NCBI RefSeq assembly: GCF_003595175.1
Contig: NZ_CP032419.1
Location: 3,968,001 to 4,032,000 of the forward strand
Origin: Pseudomonas cavernae
GTDB lineage: Bacteria; Pseudomonadota; Gammaproteobacteria; Pseudomonadales; Pseudomonadaceae
Direction: 5' to 3'
Length of the DNA: 64,000 bases
A model generated the notes under the pieces. The model was given only the letters and a program-made list of their open reading frames with translations, did not search any database and was not told the origin of the DNA. The position numbers and the translations under genes are program-made. Of the stretch, positions 45,538 to 61,238 are shown piece by piece (position 1 is the stretch's first letter; the number at the start of each line of letters is the position of its first letter).

Positions 45538-46475
45538 GCCGGCCAGAACGCGCGGACGCCCGCCACCCCTTGCGCGCCGGCCTGCCAGGCGCGCGCGCTG
45601 TCGGCCGCGCCGACCCCGCCGAGGAGGAACACCGGCTGGTTGAAGCCGGCGATCAGCTCGCCTGCCGCCTCCCAACCCAGCGGCGTCGCCTCGGGGTGGG
45701 TCTGCGTGGCCTGCACCGGCGACAGGGTGACGAAATCCACCCCCATGCGCGCCGCCAGCTGCAGTTCCTCGGCGTTGTGGCAGGAGGCGGCCAGCCAGCG
45801 CTCCTGGGGGAATGGCCGGCCATGCGGCGCATACTTGCGCAACTGCTCGGCGGTCAGATGCCAGCCGGCGGCGGGGAAATCCCCCAACCACTCCAGCGGC
45901 CCCTTGAGCATCAGCTGCGCCTTGCCGGCACAGAGGCCCACGGCGTCCACCGCCAGATCGCGGTACTCCGGGCTGTACATGTTCGGCGCGCGCAGCTGGA
46001 CCAGCTTGATACCGCCGGCCAGCGCGCGCTGCAGGCCCTGCAGCAGCGCCTTAGGCTCGAGGTCGTCGGGAGTGATCAGATACTGCGCCGGCAAGCGGGC
46101 GGCGCAAACGATCGGTCGGTTGGCCGCCGGGAACTGGTAATTACCCAACTGCCGCGGACTGACCCAGGCCAGCGGCTGGCCCTCGGCGCCATGCGCTTCG
46201 CCGTTGAAGGCGGAAACCTCCCAGACATCCAGCAGCACGTGTTTATCCGGATAGTCGTGCTGCACTTGGATCAGCGGCCGCGCCACCGTGACCTGGATAC
46301 CCAGCTCTTCGGCCAGCTCGCGACCGAGCGCCGCCGCCACCGTTTCGCTGTCCTCGACCTTGCCGCCCGGGAACTCCCACAAGCCCCCCTGGTGCTTGCC
46401 GTCCGGGCGTCGGGCCAGCAGGATACGACCCGCGGCATCGCGGATCACCGCGGCCGCCACATGGATGCGTTTCAC
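45534..46475 (-). CDS. Nudix hydrolase fused to a ThiE/TenI-like domain
   Basis: A 313-residue two-domain protein. Residues 1-130 are a MutT-type Nudix hydrolase with a complete Nudix box starting GGKVEDSE and ending RELAEELGI, expected to sanitise oxidised nucleotides such as 8-oxo-dGTP. Residues about 131-313 resemble thiamine-phosphate synthase or TenI (GGIKLVQLRAPNM, GWHLTAEQL, GVDFVTLSPVQATQTHP, LLGGVG). This fusion is common in pseudomonads. Whether the second domain is catalytic is unclear. It lies three bases after the GST gene in the same operon. Its stop codon is provided by the GTAGG repeat. Confidence 0.9.
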   Translation of the reverse strand: MKRIHVAAAVIRDAAGRILLARRPDGKHQGGLWEFPGGKVEDSETVAAALGRELAEELGIQVTVARPLIQVQHDYPDKHVLLDVWEVSAFNGEAHGAEGQPLAWVSPRQLGNYQFPAANRPIVCAARLPAQYLITPDDLEPKALLQGLQRALAGGIKLVQLRAPNMYSPEYRDLAVDAVGLCAGKAQLMLKGPLEWLGDFPAAGWHLTAEQLRKYAPHGRPFPQERWLAASCHNAEELQLAARMGVDFVTLSPVQATQTHPEATPLGWEAAGELIAGFNQPVFLLGGVGAADSARAWQAGAQGVAGVRAFWPA

Positions 46476-46478
46476 CTT

Positions 46479-47105
46479 TCAGCGTTCCTCTTGTGCGGCC
46501 TTGAGCCAGCGCTGAAAGGCCGGCCACTGGTAAATAGTCTCGACATAGGCCGCCGCCTCCGCCGGCAGGGCGACCCGGTAACAACGCAGGCGGCAGGCCA
46601 CCGGCGCGTAGAAGGCATCGGCCAGGCTGACGTGGCCGAACAGGTAGGGACCGTCCTGGCCGAAGGCGCGGCGGCACTCGGCCCACAACGCGCAGATGCG
46701 CTGGATATCCACCTGCACCTCGGCTGGCAATGGTTCCAATGCCTGGTCACGCTTGAGGTCCATCGGCAGATGGCTGCGCAGGGCGACGAAACCACTGTGC
46801 ATCTCCGCGCATACCGCGCGGGCGATGGCACGGGCGTACTGCCCCCGCGGCCACAGATGGGCCTCGGGGAAACGCTCGGCGAGGTATTCGCCGATCGCCA
46901 GGGAATCCCAGATCGGCCCTTCCTCGGTCTTCAGCAGCGGCACCTTGCCATTCGGCGAATGCTGGAGAATCTGCGCGCGGGTATCGGCGCGGTTGAGGTG
47001 AATCAATCGCTCGCTATAGGGCACGCCGGCCAGCTCCAACGCCAGGGCGCCGCGCAGCGACCAGGATGAATAGGTTTTATCGCCAATCACCAGTTCGAGG
47101 CTCAT
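46479..47105 (-). CDS. Glutathione S-transferase family protein
   Basis: A 208-residue cytosolic GST-fold protein. The N-terminal thioredoxin-like domain has the active-site region IGDKTYSSWSLRGALAL with Ser residues, and PNGKVPLLKTEEGPIWDSLAIGEYLAERFP is the glutathione-binding block. The helical C-terminal domain covers about 85-205. The substrate is unknown. It begins after the argJ terminator and runs directly into the Nudix gene. Confidence 0.88.
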   Translation of the reverse strand: MSLELVIGDKTYSSWSLRGALALELAGVPYSERLIHLNRADTRAQILQHSPNGKVPLLKTEEGPIWDSLAIGEYLAERFPEAHLWPRGQYARAIARAVCAEMHSGFVALRSHLPMDLKRDQALEPLPAEVQVDIQRICALWAECRRAFGQDGPYLFGHVSLADAFYAPVACRLRCYRVALPAEAAAYVETIYQWPAFQRWLKAAQEER

Positions 47106-47144
47106 CTGCTAACTCCTGTAGTGCACGAGGTATGGGCTCGGGGT

Positions 47145-47170
47145 TAAAAAAGGGCGCCGTAGCGCCCTCG
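47145..47170 (-). terminator. Rho-independent terminator after argJ
   Basis: On the minus strand GGGCGC (47167-47162) pairs with GCGCCC (47157-47152) around TACG, followed by six T. Confidence 0.8.
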
Positions 47171-47209
47171 ATTATTAACCTAAACGACGCCGCGCGTCCG
47201 GCGCGCCGA

Positions 47210-48427
47210 TCAGGTGCGGTACTCGGCGTTGATCTTCACGTATTCGTGGGACAGGTCGGTGGTCCAAATCGTCTCGCTGCAGGTGCCGCGGCCCAATTCG
47301 ATGCGGATGCCAATCTCTGCCTCGGCCATCACCTTGGCGCCCTGCTCCTCGGTGTAGCTGGTCGCGCGGCAGCCCTGGCTGGCGATGCAGACGTCGCTGA
47401 GGAACACGTCGATCTTGCTCACGTCCAACTGCGCCACGCCGGCGCGGCCAACTGCGGCGAGGATGCGCCCCCAGTTCGGGTCGGAGGCGAACAGCGCGGT
47501 CTTGATCAGCGGCGAGTGGGCCACCGCATAGCCGACGTCCAGGCACTCCTGATGGGTGGCGCCGCCGTTGACCTGCACGGTGACGAACTTGGTGGCGCCC
47601 TCGCCGTCGCGGACGATGGCCTGGGCCACTTCCATGCACACCTCGAACACCGCCTGCTTCAGCGCGGCGAACAGCGCGCCGCTGGCCTGGGTGATTTCCG
47701 GCAACGGCGCCTGGCCGGTGGCGATCAGCATGCAGCAGTCGTTGGTCGAGGTATCGCCGTCGATGGTGATGCGGTTGAACGACTTGTTCGCCGCGTCGCG
47801 CAGCAGATCCTGCAGCACGCCCTGGGCCACTTTGGCATCGGTAGCGATATAGCCGAGCATGGTCGCCATGTTCGGCTTGATCATCCCGGCGCCCTTGCTG
47901 ATGCCGGTGACAGTGACAGTCACGCCCTCATGGACGAACTGGCGACTGGCCCCCTTGGGCAGGGTATCGGTGGTCATGATGCCGACGGCGGCGGCGGCCC
48001 AGTTGTCGACGGCCAGATCATCCAGCGCGGCCTGCAGGGCACTCTCGATCTTCTCCACCGGCAGCGGCTCGCCGATCACGCCGGTGGAGAACGGCAGCAC
48101 GGCGCTCGCGTCCACCCCGGCCATCGCGGCCAAGCTGGCGCAAGTGCGGCTGGCCGCGGCCAGGCCCGGCTCGCCAGTGCCGGCGTTGGCGTTACCGGTG
48201 TTGGTCAGCAGGTAGCGCACCGGCCCCAGCACGCGCTTCTTGGCCAGAATCACCGGCGCCGCGCAGAACGCATTGAGGGTGAATACGCCCGCCACGCTGG
48301 AGCCCTCGGCGCAGCGCATCACCACCACATCCTTGCGCCCAGGGCGCTTGATGCCGGCCGAGGCGATGCCGAGTTCAAAACCGGGAACCGGGTACAGGGT
48401 AGGCAGGGGACCGAGACCAACAGCCAT
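47210..48427 (-). CDS. argJ: Bifunctional ornithine acetyltransferase/N-acetylglutamate synthase ArgJ
   Basis: A 405-residue arginine-biosynthesis enzyme that moves the acetyl group from N-acetylornithine to glutamate (and can use acetyl-CoA). The precursor cleaves itself between Ala188 and Thr189 in [16 protein letters not shown], the exposed Thr being the nucleophile. [13 protein letters not shown] and [14 protein letters not shown] are family motifs. AAGGAGCG precedes the ATG. It follows secA after 112 bases, separated by a terminator, so it is probably expressed independently. Single copy in this window. Confidence 0.96.
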   Translation of the reverse strand: MAVGLGPLPTLYPVPGFELGIASAGIKRPGRKDVVVMRCAEGSSVAGVFTLNAFCAAPVILAKKRVLGPVRYLLTNTGNANAGTGEPGLAAASRTCASLAAMAGVDASAVLPFSTGVIGEPLPVEKIESALQAALDDLAVDNWAAAAVGIMTTDTLPKGASRQFVHEGVTVTVTGISKGAGMIKPNMATMLGYIATDAKVAQGVLQDLLRDAANKSFNRITIDGDTSTNDCCMLIATGQAPLPEITQASGALFAALKQAVFEVCMEVAQAIVRDGEGATKFVTVQVNGGATHQECLDVGYAVAHSPLIKTALFASDPNWGRILAAVGRAGVAQLDVSKIDVFLSDVCIASQGCRATSYTEEQGAKVMAEAEIGIRIELGRGTCSETIWTTDLSHEYVKINAEYRT

Positions 48428-48485
48428 GGAGTGCGCTCCTTGTTGTACGCAGTGGGCAACCGTGCAATACGGTCGCAGTCGAGGC

Positions 48486-48519
48486 AAAAACGCCGCGAAC
48501 GGCTGGGCCGGTCGCGGCG
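48486..48519 (-). terminator. Rho-independent terminator after secA
   Basis: On the minus strand CGCCGCGA (48519-48512) pairs with TCGCGGCG (48498-48491), followed by TTTTT (48490-48486). Confidence 0.75.
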
Positions 48520-48539
48520 CGATTACAGGCGAGTAGGGG

Positions 48540-51275
<2,736 letters not shown>

Positions 51276-51589
51276 ATCGACAGGATCTTCCACACTATGG
51301 ATGGAGGGCGGCCCCGTGAGTCGCCCGCGCAGCCTCATGGCTGCATGCGAAGCGGGCATTCTACCCGGAAACGTTGGCGAGGAAAGTAGCGTTATTTCAA
51401 GGGGCCAGCAGCCGCTCTAGCCCCAACAATCCGACCCGGCAGTCAATCCGCCCAGGGCCGCAGTGCACACTTTACGCCCCAAGAGCGCCCAGCGGCCGAC
51501 CGAGCAACGATACTGCAGCAACCAGCGCGGAACCTGAGGGCCTCGCTGATTCTGCTACCATCAGCTCCTTGCCCCCAGAGCACTTCGCC
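51276..51589. other. Divergent intergenic region between secA and the DUF721 gene
   Basis: 314 bases without a supported gene. The minus strand contains TAGAAT (51363-51358), a possible secA -10 element without a good -35. The plus strand has CTACCAT at 51555-51561 as a weak -10 candidate for the DUF721 gene. No open frame with normal codon use is seen. The M23-family peptidase gene that I recall between these genes in other pseudomonads is absent. Confidence 0.4.
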
Positions 51590-52045
51590 ATGGCCTTTCG
51601 CCCCCTGCCAGCCCGGCCACCTGCCTCCTTGCTGCGCGAGGCGAAGCCATTACAGGCACTGTTCAACCAAGCCGAACGCCTGACGCATCTGCAGCATTTG
51701 CTCGACAGCCAGTTACAGCCAGCGGCCCGCGAACATTGCCACATCGCCTCCTGGCGCGAAGGCTGCCTGCTATTGATCGTCACCGATGGCCACTGGGCCA
51801 CGCGCCTGCGCTACCAGCAGCGCCGCCTGCAACGCCAGCTGCAGGGCTTCGATGAGTTCGCCAACCTGACGAAGATCCTCATCAAGGTTCAACCGCCAAG
51901 CGGTAATTCGCGCGGCAACGGGCGCAGCATCAACCTTTCGGTCAATGCCGCGGAAGCCATTCAGGCGACCGCCGACGGCATCAGCGACCCCAAACTGCGC
52001 GCCGCCCTTGAACGACTGGCCAGTCGCGGCAAATCAGACGACTGA
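51590..52045 (+). CDS. DUF721 family protein
   Basis: A 151-residue small basic protein. PLQALFNQAERLTHLQHLLDSQL and LLIVTDGHWATRLRYQQRRLQRQL are typical of DUF721, a family of putative RNA- or DNA-binding proteins often encoded near secA or dnaN/recF. The start at 51590 follows the family; upstream in-frame codons to 51374 lie in non-coding sequence. It converges on lpxC. Function unknown. Confidence 0.82.
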   Translation: MAFRPLPARPPASLLREAKPLQALFNQAERLTHLQHLLDSQLQPAAREHCHIASWREGCLLLIVTDGHWATRLRYQQRRLQRQLQGFDEFANLTKILIKVQPPSGNSRGNGRSINLSVNAAEAIQATADGISDPKLRAALERLASRGKSDD

Positions 52046-52066
52046 GCGCAATGCAATCTCCGCCAT

Positions 52067-52090
52067 AAAAAAGGCCACCCTAGGGTGGCC
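52067..52090 (-). terminator. Rho-independent terminator after lpxC
   Basis: Perfect palindrome GGCCACCC-TA-GGGTGGCC (52073-52090), followed on the minus strand by a run of T (52072-52067). Confidence 0.85.
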
Positions 52091-52121
52091 TCGTAAATAC
52101 AGCTAAGAGAGAGGGTCTTGC

Positions 52122-53077
<956 letters not shown>

Positions 53078-53145
53078 GGCCGGCGATGATAGCAGAACCG
53101 GCCTTTGCTGAACACTAATCACCCCAATACTCCTGATACATTCCA

Positions 53146-54327
53146 TCAATCAGCCTGACGACGCAGGAAGGCCGGGATATCCAGGTAATCGAGATCGTCC
53201 TGGGTATTCAGCTTGGCTGCGGTCGCGGCACCGGCATGGCTCTGGCGCTGCACGGTCGGACGCTCATAGTCCTTGTAATTGACCGATGGCTGCTCCGGAC
53301 GAGCGGCAACAGGCGCACTGATGGCCGCCGACTGCACGGTGTTGTCGACGACTTTCACCGGTTTCTCGATCTTCGCGCCCAGACCAGTGGCAACCACGGT
53401 GACGTGCAGTTCATCGCGCATATCCGGGTCGATCACAGTGCCCACCTTGACGGTGGCCTGCTCGGAAGCGAACTGCTCGATGATGTTACCGACATCGGAG
53501 TACTCGCCCAGGGACAGGTCCGGACCGGCGGTGATGTTGACCAGGATGCCACGCGCGCCCTGCAGGTTGACGTCTTCCAGCAGTGGGTTGCGGATGGCCG
53601 CCTCGGTCGCTTCACGGGCGCGGTTAGGGCCACTGGCGCAGCCGGTGCCCATCATCGCCATACCCATTTCGCTCATCACAGTCTTCACGTCGGCGAAGTC
53701 GACGTTGATCATGCCGGGACGCTTGATGATGTCGGAAATACCACGCACGGCACCGGCCAGCACATCATCAGCCTTGGCGAATGCAGCCAGCAGGCTGGCA
53801 TCCTTCCCGAGAATGGTCAGCAGTTTTTCGTTGGGAATGGTGATCAGCGAGTCGACGCTGTTGGTCAGCGCGCGGATGCCTTCCTCGGCGATCAGCATGC
53901 GCTTGCGGCCTTCGAACGGGAACGGCCGAGTCACCACCGCCACGGTGAGGATACCCATTTCCTTGGCCACTTCGGCGATGATCGGCGCCGCACCGGTACC
54001 GGTGCCGCCACCCATGCCTGTGGTGATGAAGACCATGTCGGTGCCCTGCAGCACTTCGGCGATGCGCTCGCGATCTTCCATCGCGGCTTGGCGACCGACT
54101 TCCGGGTTGGCGCCGGCACCCAAGCCCTTGGTCACGCCAGTGCCGAGTTGCAGCACGGTGCGCGCGCCGACGTTCTTCAAGGCCTGAGCATCGGTGTTGG
54201 CGCAGATAAACTCGACGCCTTCGATGTTGCTTTTAGTCATGTGGTTGACGGCATTACCGCCGCCGCCGCCCACGCCGATTACTTTGATAACTGCACTTTG
54301 CGGGATGTTGTCTACGAGCTCGAACAT
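53146..54327 (-). CDS. ftsZ: Cell division GTPase FtsZ
   Basis: A 393-residue tubulin-like GTPase that forms the division ring. The GTP signature GGGTGTG is at residues 106-112, and VIGVGGGGGNAVNHM opens the nucleotide domain. The C-terminal peptide LDYLDIPAFLRRQAD binds FtsA and ZipA. It lies 56 bases after ftsA and 112 before lpxC in the same direction, the standard end of the division and cell-wall cluster. Confidence 0.99.
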   Translation of the reverse strand: MFELVDNIPQSAVIKVIGVGGGGGNAVNHMTKSNIEGVEFICANTDAQALKNVGARTVLQLGTGVTKGLGAGANPEVGRQAAMEDRERIAEVLQGTDMVFITTGMGGGTGTGAAPIIAEVAKEMGILTVAVVTRPFPFEGRKRMLIAEEGIRALTNSVDSLITIPNEKLLTILGKDASLLAAFAKADDVLAGAVRGISDIIKRPGMINVDFADVKTVMSEMGMAMMGTGCASGPNRAREATEAAIRNPLLEDVNLQGARGILVNITAGPDLSLGEYSDVGNIIEQFASEQATVKVGTVIDPDMRDELHVTVVATGLGAKIEKPVKVVDNTVQSAAISAPVAARPEQPSVNYKDYERPTVQRQSHAGAATAAKLNTQDDLDYLDIPAFLRRQAD

Positions 54328-54383
54328 TTTCCCCTCTCCTTTGCTTTCTAGTTGTAACGCCTACTGCTTACCGCCGTGGAACA

Positions 54384-55631
54384 TCAGAAATTGCCCTGGA
54401 CCCAGCGCTTGAGCCGCTCCAGTACAGGTGTCTTGGGTTCGTCGTTGTAACTGCCGATGCTGGACATGGCGATGCCGTCGGACTGCTTCTGCAGCCCGTA
54501 GAGCAATAGGCCCACGCCCGTGGAATAGATGGGATTGCGTACCACGTCGGTCAATCCTTTGACTCCGTGCGGTACGCCCAGGCGTACCGGCATATGAAAG
54601 ATTTCTTCGGCCAGTTCGACAGCGCCTTCCATCTTGGCGGTGCCACCGGTGAGGACGATCCCGGCCGGAATCAGATCCTCGTAACCGCTGCGGCGCAGTT
54701 CGGCCTGGATCAAGGTGAACAGCTCGTCGTAGCGCGGCTCGACCACCTCGGCCAAGGCCTGGCGCGACAGCTCGCGCGGCGGCCGGTCGCCGACGCTGGG
54801 GACCTTGATGGTCTCGCCGGGGCCGGCCAGTTTGGCTAGCGCGCAAGCATATCGAATCTTGATCTCCTCGGCATACTGGGTCGGCGTACGCAGGGCCATG
54901 GCGATGTCGTTGGTCACCTGATCGCCGGCGATCGGGATCACCGCGGTGTGACGGATCGCCCCCTCGGTGAAGATCGCCATGTCGGTGGTGCCGCCGCCGA
55001 TGTCGACCAGGCACACGCCCAGTTCCTTCTCGTCCTCGGTCAATACTGAGTAGGCCGAGGCCAATTGCTCGAGAATGATGTCGTCGACTTCCAGGCCGCA
55101 GCGGCGCACGCATTTCTCGATGTTCTGCGAGGCATTCACCGCACAGGTGACCACATGCACCTTGGCCTCCAGGCGCACGCCGGACATGCCCATGGGCTCG
55201 CGCACGCCTTCCTGGTTGTCGATCACATAGTCCTGCGGCAGGGTGTGCAGCACTCGCTGATCGGCCGGGATGGCCACGGCCTGGGCGGCGTCGAGGACCC
55301 GTTCGATATCCGCCGGGCTGACTTCGCGGTCGCGGATGGCGACGATGCCGTGGGAGTTGAGGCTGCGAATGTGGTTGCCGGCGACGCCGACGAACGCCGA
55401 GTGGATACGGCAGCCAGCCATCATCTGCGCTTCTTCTACCGCACGCTGGATCGACTGCACGGTCGACTCGATGTTGACCACCACGCCTTTTTTCAAGCCA
55501 CGCGACGGATGCGTACCGATGCCGACGATTTCCAGCTGACCGTCTGTCGCAACCTCCCCCACCAGCGCCACCACCTTGGAGGTGCCGATATCGAGGCCGA
55601 CGATCATCTTGCCGCTCTGCACGTTTGCCAT
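54384..55631 (-). CDS. ftsA: Cell division protein FtsA
   Basis: A 415-residue actin-like ATPase that tethers FtsZ to the membrane. IVGLDIGTSKVVALVGE is phosphate-1, CLVDIGGGTTDMAIF phosphate-2 and IVLTGGTAKMEGAVELAEEIF the adenosine motif. The C-terminal amphipathic helix PVLERLKRWVQGNF is the membrane anchor. It follows ftsQ after 19 bases. Confidence 0.98.
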   Translation of the reverse strand: MANVQSGKMIVGLDIGTSKVVALVGEVATDGQLEIVGIGTHPSRGLKKGVVVNIESTVQSIQRAVEEAQMMAGCRIHSAFVGVAGNHIRSLNSHGIVAIRDREVSPADIERVLDAAQAVAIPADQRVLHTLPQDYVIDNQEGVREPMGMSGVRLEAKVHVVTCAVNASQNIEKCVRRCGLEVDDIILEQLASAYSVLTEDEKELGVCLVDIGGGTTDMAIFTEGAIRHTAVIPIAGDQVTNDIAMALRTPTQYAEEIKIRYACALAKLAGPGETIKVPSVGDRPPRELSRQALAEVVEPRYDELFTLIQAELRRSGYEDLIPAGIVLTGGTAKMEGAVELAEEIFHMPVRLGVPHGVKGLTDVVRNPIYSTGVGLLLYGLQKQSDGIAMSSIGSYNDEPKTPVLERLKRWVQGNF

Positions 55632-55650
55632 GTTTGCTGCTTCTCCTAAT

Positions 55651-56526
55651 TCACTTCAGGGCGACGGTCTTGTCCGCCGCCGGCACGCTCGGCTCACGCC
55701 ACGTCACGGCGAGGCCGTTGGCGTAACGCAGGTCGACGCGCGCGATATTCGCGATCTGTTCTTTCAGGGTTTTGCCGTAGATGGCGATGAAACGGCGCAT
55801 CTTCTCCAGCTGATGGTCGCGTCCGAGCAGCAGCTCGAGGCCTTGCCCGCTGCTGTTGACATTGGCGGTGAGGAACCAGCTGCCACGGTCGCGCAACTCC
55901 AGGCGGACGATCGAGAAGCCCAGCGGCCGCAGCATCTGGCTGAGCACCTGGTACTGCTGCATCACCTGCTCCTGGGCGCGCTGCGGGCCGACCAGCTGTG
56001 GCAGGTTTTCGTAATGGCTCAGCTCGCGCGGGGTGAACGCCTGCCCCTGGTTGTTGAGCAGCGCCTCGTCGCCCCAGCGCGCCACCGGCAGCTGCTCTTC
56101 CAGGCGGATCGACACCTGGTCCGGCCATACCCGCCGCACTTCGGCGTGGGCGATCCAGGGCATCTGCTCCAGTTCGGCGCGCATGCCGGCCAGGTCGACG
56201 CTGAAGAAGCTCGCCGTGACGAACGGCGCGATGCGTTGCTGCACGGCCTGCTGATTGATGTAGCTGAGCCCGCCCTTGACGCTGATCTTGCTGATCGGCC
56301 GGTCGGCATAGGGCAGCAGACGCTGGGCCAATTGATAGGTGGCGAAGCCCAGGGCCAGCAACAGCAGCGGCCAGAACAGGGCCTTGAGGAAGCCTAAATT
56401 CGGCTTGGGCATGCGCGTGGCCAGCGGCTCCTTGGCCACCATCCGGCTGGCACCCCGCTGCGCCGGCTTGCGCGACGGAACGCGGCCGGAGAGCGGTTGC
56501 GGCTGGCGGAGAGTGGCGCCGTACAT
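55651..56526 (-). CDS. ftsQ: Cell division protein FtsQ
   Basis: A 291-residue bitopic protein. The cytoplasmic tail covers 1-48 (basic), the membrane helix about 48-68 ([19 protein letters not shown]), followed by the periplasmic POTRA domain ([20 protein letters not shown]) and the beta domain that binds FtsL and FtsB. It begins four bases after ddlB. Start at the ATG giving MYGATLRQP; other downstream ATGs (for example MVAKEPL) are possible. Confidence 0.95.
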   Translation of the reverse strand: MYGATLRQPQPLSGRVPSRKPAQRGASRMVAKEPLATRMPKPNLGFLKALFWPLLLLALGFATYQLAQRLLPYADRPISKISVKGGLSYINQQAVQQRIAPFVTASFFSVDLAGMRAELEQMPWIAHAEVRRVWPDQVSIRLEEQLPVARWGDEALLNNQGQAFTPRELSHYENLPQLVGPQRAQEQVMQQYQVLSQMLRPLGFSIVRLELRDRGSWFLTANVNSSGQGLELLLGRDHQLEKMRRFIAIYGKTLKEQIANIARVDLRYANGLAVTWREPSVPAADKTVALK

Positions 56527-56530
56527 GGTC

Positions 56531-58924
<2,394 letters not shown>

Positions 58925-58932
<8 letters not shown>

Positions 58933-59995
58933 GGGCCACCTCCAGGCAGATATCGACCACCGTGTGGGTGGCATCGGGCTTGGACAGGCGCCGCGCGGTG
59001 CGCGCCATGCTCATGAGTCGTTCGGGTTGCATCAAAACCTCAGTCAGGTACGCGGCCAGATCGTCGGCATCGGTGGTCGCTTGCGGCAACAGGAGGGCGG
59101 CGCCCTCCTCGGCCAGGTATTGGGCGTTACGGGTCTGGTGATCGTCGATCGCATGCGGCAGCGGCACCAGGAAGGACGGCAGACCGGCGGCCGCCAGCTC
59201 GCTGACTGTCAGCGCGCCGGCACGGCACACCACCAGGTCGGCCCAGGCGTAGGCGCCGGCCATGTCCTGGATGAAGGGCACCACGTGGGCTTTGACGCCG
59301 GCATCGGCGTAGCGTTCGGTGGTGATCGCCTCGTGCTGCTTACCGGTCTGATGCACCACTTCCGGGCGCAACTCGAGGGTCACTTGCGCCAGCGCGGCCG
59401 GCAGCAACTTGTTCAGCGGTTCGGCGCCGAGGCTACCGCCGAGCACCAGCAGGCGCGGACGCCGACCATCGAGGGCTTCGCGCGGGGTCTCGAGGAACAG
59501 TTCTTCACGCACCGGGTTGCCGGTGGTGCGGCGCTTCTTCGAATGTTTGAAGGTGTTCGGGAAGGCTTCGCAAATGCGGCTGGCGAACAGCGCCAGACTG
59601 CGGTTGGCGGTGCCGGCCACGGCATTCTGCTCGTGGATGATCAGCGGCACGCCGGCCAACTTGGCCGCCAGTCCGCCCGGGCCGGTGACATAGCCGCCCA
59701 GGCCAAGCACACAGACCGGCTGCAACTGGCGGACGATCTTGCGCGCCTGCAGCAGCGCCTTGAGCAGCTGGAACGGGGCCTTGAACAGCGACAGCAGACT
59801 CTTGCCACGCAGGCCGCTGACATTGATCAGGTGCAGTGGCAAGCCGGCCTGTGGCACCAGTTCATTTTCGATGCCGCGCGGGGTGCCCAGCCAGTGCACC
59901 TGGTAGCCGCGGGCTTGGAATTCGCGGGCGCAGGCCAGCGCCGGGAACACGTGGCCACCGGTGCCGCCGGCCATGATCAGAACGTTAGCGGCCAT
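58925..59995 (-). CDS. murG: UDP-GlcNAc undecaprenol-pyrophosphoryl-MurNAc-pentapeptide transferase MurG
   Basis: A 356-residue peripheral membrane glycosyltransferase that makes lipid II from lipid [17 protein letters not shown] is the first glycine loop. [33 protein letters not shown] and [11 protein letters not shown] are acceptor and donor loops; [18 protein letters not shown] binds UDP. It overlaps ftsW by 11 bases and murC by 8. Confidence 0.97.
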
Positions 59996-61238
59996 GTTTC
60001 GGCTCCTCCAGGACAAACGGCGGCGGAGCCTGCTCCTCGGCAAAATCCTCTTCGCGGAATTCGACTTCCTCGCTACCCAACAGGGTGCGGCGCTCCCACT
60101 CGATACGCAGCAGCAGGCCGAGGCAGACGCAGCAGATCACCAGCGAACTGCCGCCGTAGCTCAGGAATGGCAGGGTCAGGCCCTTGGTCGGCAGCAGGCC
60201 GACGTTCACCCCGATGTTGATCAGGAACTGGCCGATCCACAGGAACGCCAGACCGTAGGCTACATAGGCGGCGAAGAACTGCCCGGCCTTCTCCGCCCAC
60301 AAGCCGATGTACAGGGCACGCACGGTGACGAACACGAACAGCGCGACGGTCAGCAGCGAACCGATCAGGCCGAGCTCCTCGGCGAGCACCGAGAAGACGA
60401 AATCGGTGTGCGCCTCCGGCAGGTAGAACTGCTTCTGCACGCTGTTGCCGAGACCGACGCCGAGCCACTCGCCGCGGCCGAAGGCGATCAGCGCCTGGGA
60501 CAGCTGGTAGCCGGAACCGAACTGATCGGCCCAGGGATCGGTGAAACTGGTCAGGCGCGCCATCCGGTACGGCTGCGCCTGCACCAGCACGAATACCGCA
60601 CCGGCCGCCAGCGCCACCATCAGGCCGAAGCGGAACAGGCCGACGCCGCCGAGGAACAGCATGGCCGCCGCCGCGCCCATCATCACCACGGTGGCACCGA
60701 AGTCCGGCTCCATCAGCAGCAGGCCGGCCATCGGCAACAGTACGATGAACGGCTTGAAGAAACCCATCCAGCTCTCGCGCACCTCTTCCTGACGACGGAC
60801 CAGGTAGCCGGCGAGGAAGATCACCACGAACATCTTGGCCAGCTCGGACGGCTGGACGTTGAACATGCCGAAGCCGATCCAGCGCATCGAGCCGTTCACC
60901 TCACGGCCGATGCCCGGCACCAGCACCAGCACCAGCAGGGCGAAGGCACCGAGCAACAGCTTCCAGCTCATGTTCTGCCAGAACGCCATCGGGATCAGTA
61001 TGGTCAGGCCGCCGGCCACCACGCCGATGGCGATATAGATGAGGTGGCGAATCATGTGGTACAGCGGATTACCGGCCTGCGCCGCCGCCACTTCAGAGGA
61101 CGCCGAGGTGATCATCACCAACCCGAGGCCGAGCAGCGCCAGGCAACCGGCCAGCAGTGGGAAGTCGACGTCGATGCCGCGCCGACTGAACAGCGGCGAC
61201 GGGTAGGGACGGAACATGCCGGGCAGCGTGGGCAGCAT
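59985..61238 (-). CDS. ftsW: Septal peptidoglycan polymerase FtsW
   Basis: A 417-residue SEDS-family glycosyltransferase with about ten membrane helices that polymerises lipid II at the septum with FtsI. Conserved blocks include GGLTILIPMAFWQNMSWKLL, MFNVQPSELAKMFVVIFLAGYLVRRQ, QAQPYRMARLTSFTDPWADQFGSGYQLSQALIAFGRGEWLG and LPTKGLTLPFLSYGGSSLV, with the catalytic Asp in the large loop. The start ATG overlaps the murD stop by one base (TGATG). An internal ATG seven codons in is possible. Confidence 0.95.
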   Translation of the reverse strand: MLPTLPGMFRPYPSPLFSRRGIDVDFPLLAGCLALLGLGLVMITSASSEVAAAQAGNPLYHMIRHLIYIAIGVVAGGLTILIPMAFWQNMSWKLLLGAFALLVLVLVPGIGREVNGSMRWIGFGMFNVQPSELAKMFVVIFLAGYLVRRQEEVRESWMGFFKPFIVLLPMAGLLLMEPDFGATVVMMGAAAAMLFLGGVGLFRFGLMVALAAGAVFVLVQAQPYRMARLTSFTDPWADQFGSGYQLSQALIAFGRGEWLGVGLGNSVQKQFYLPEAHTDFVFSVLAEELGLIGSLLTVALFVFVTVRALYIGLWAEKAGQFFAAYVAYGLAFLWIGQFLINIGVNVGLLPTKGLTLPFLSYGGSSLVICCVCLGLLLRIEWERRTLLGSEEVEFREEDFAEEQAPPPFVLEEPKHGR

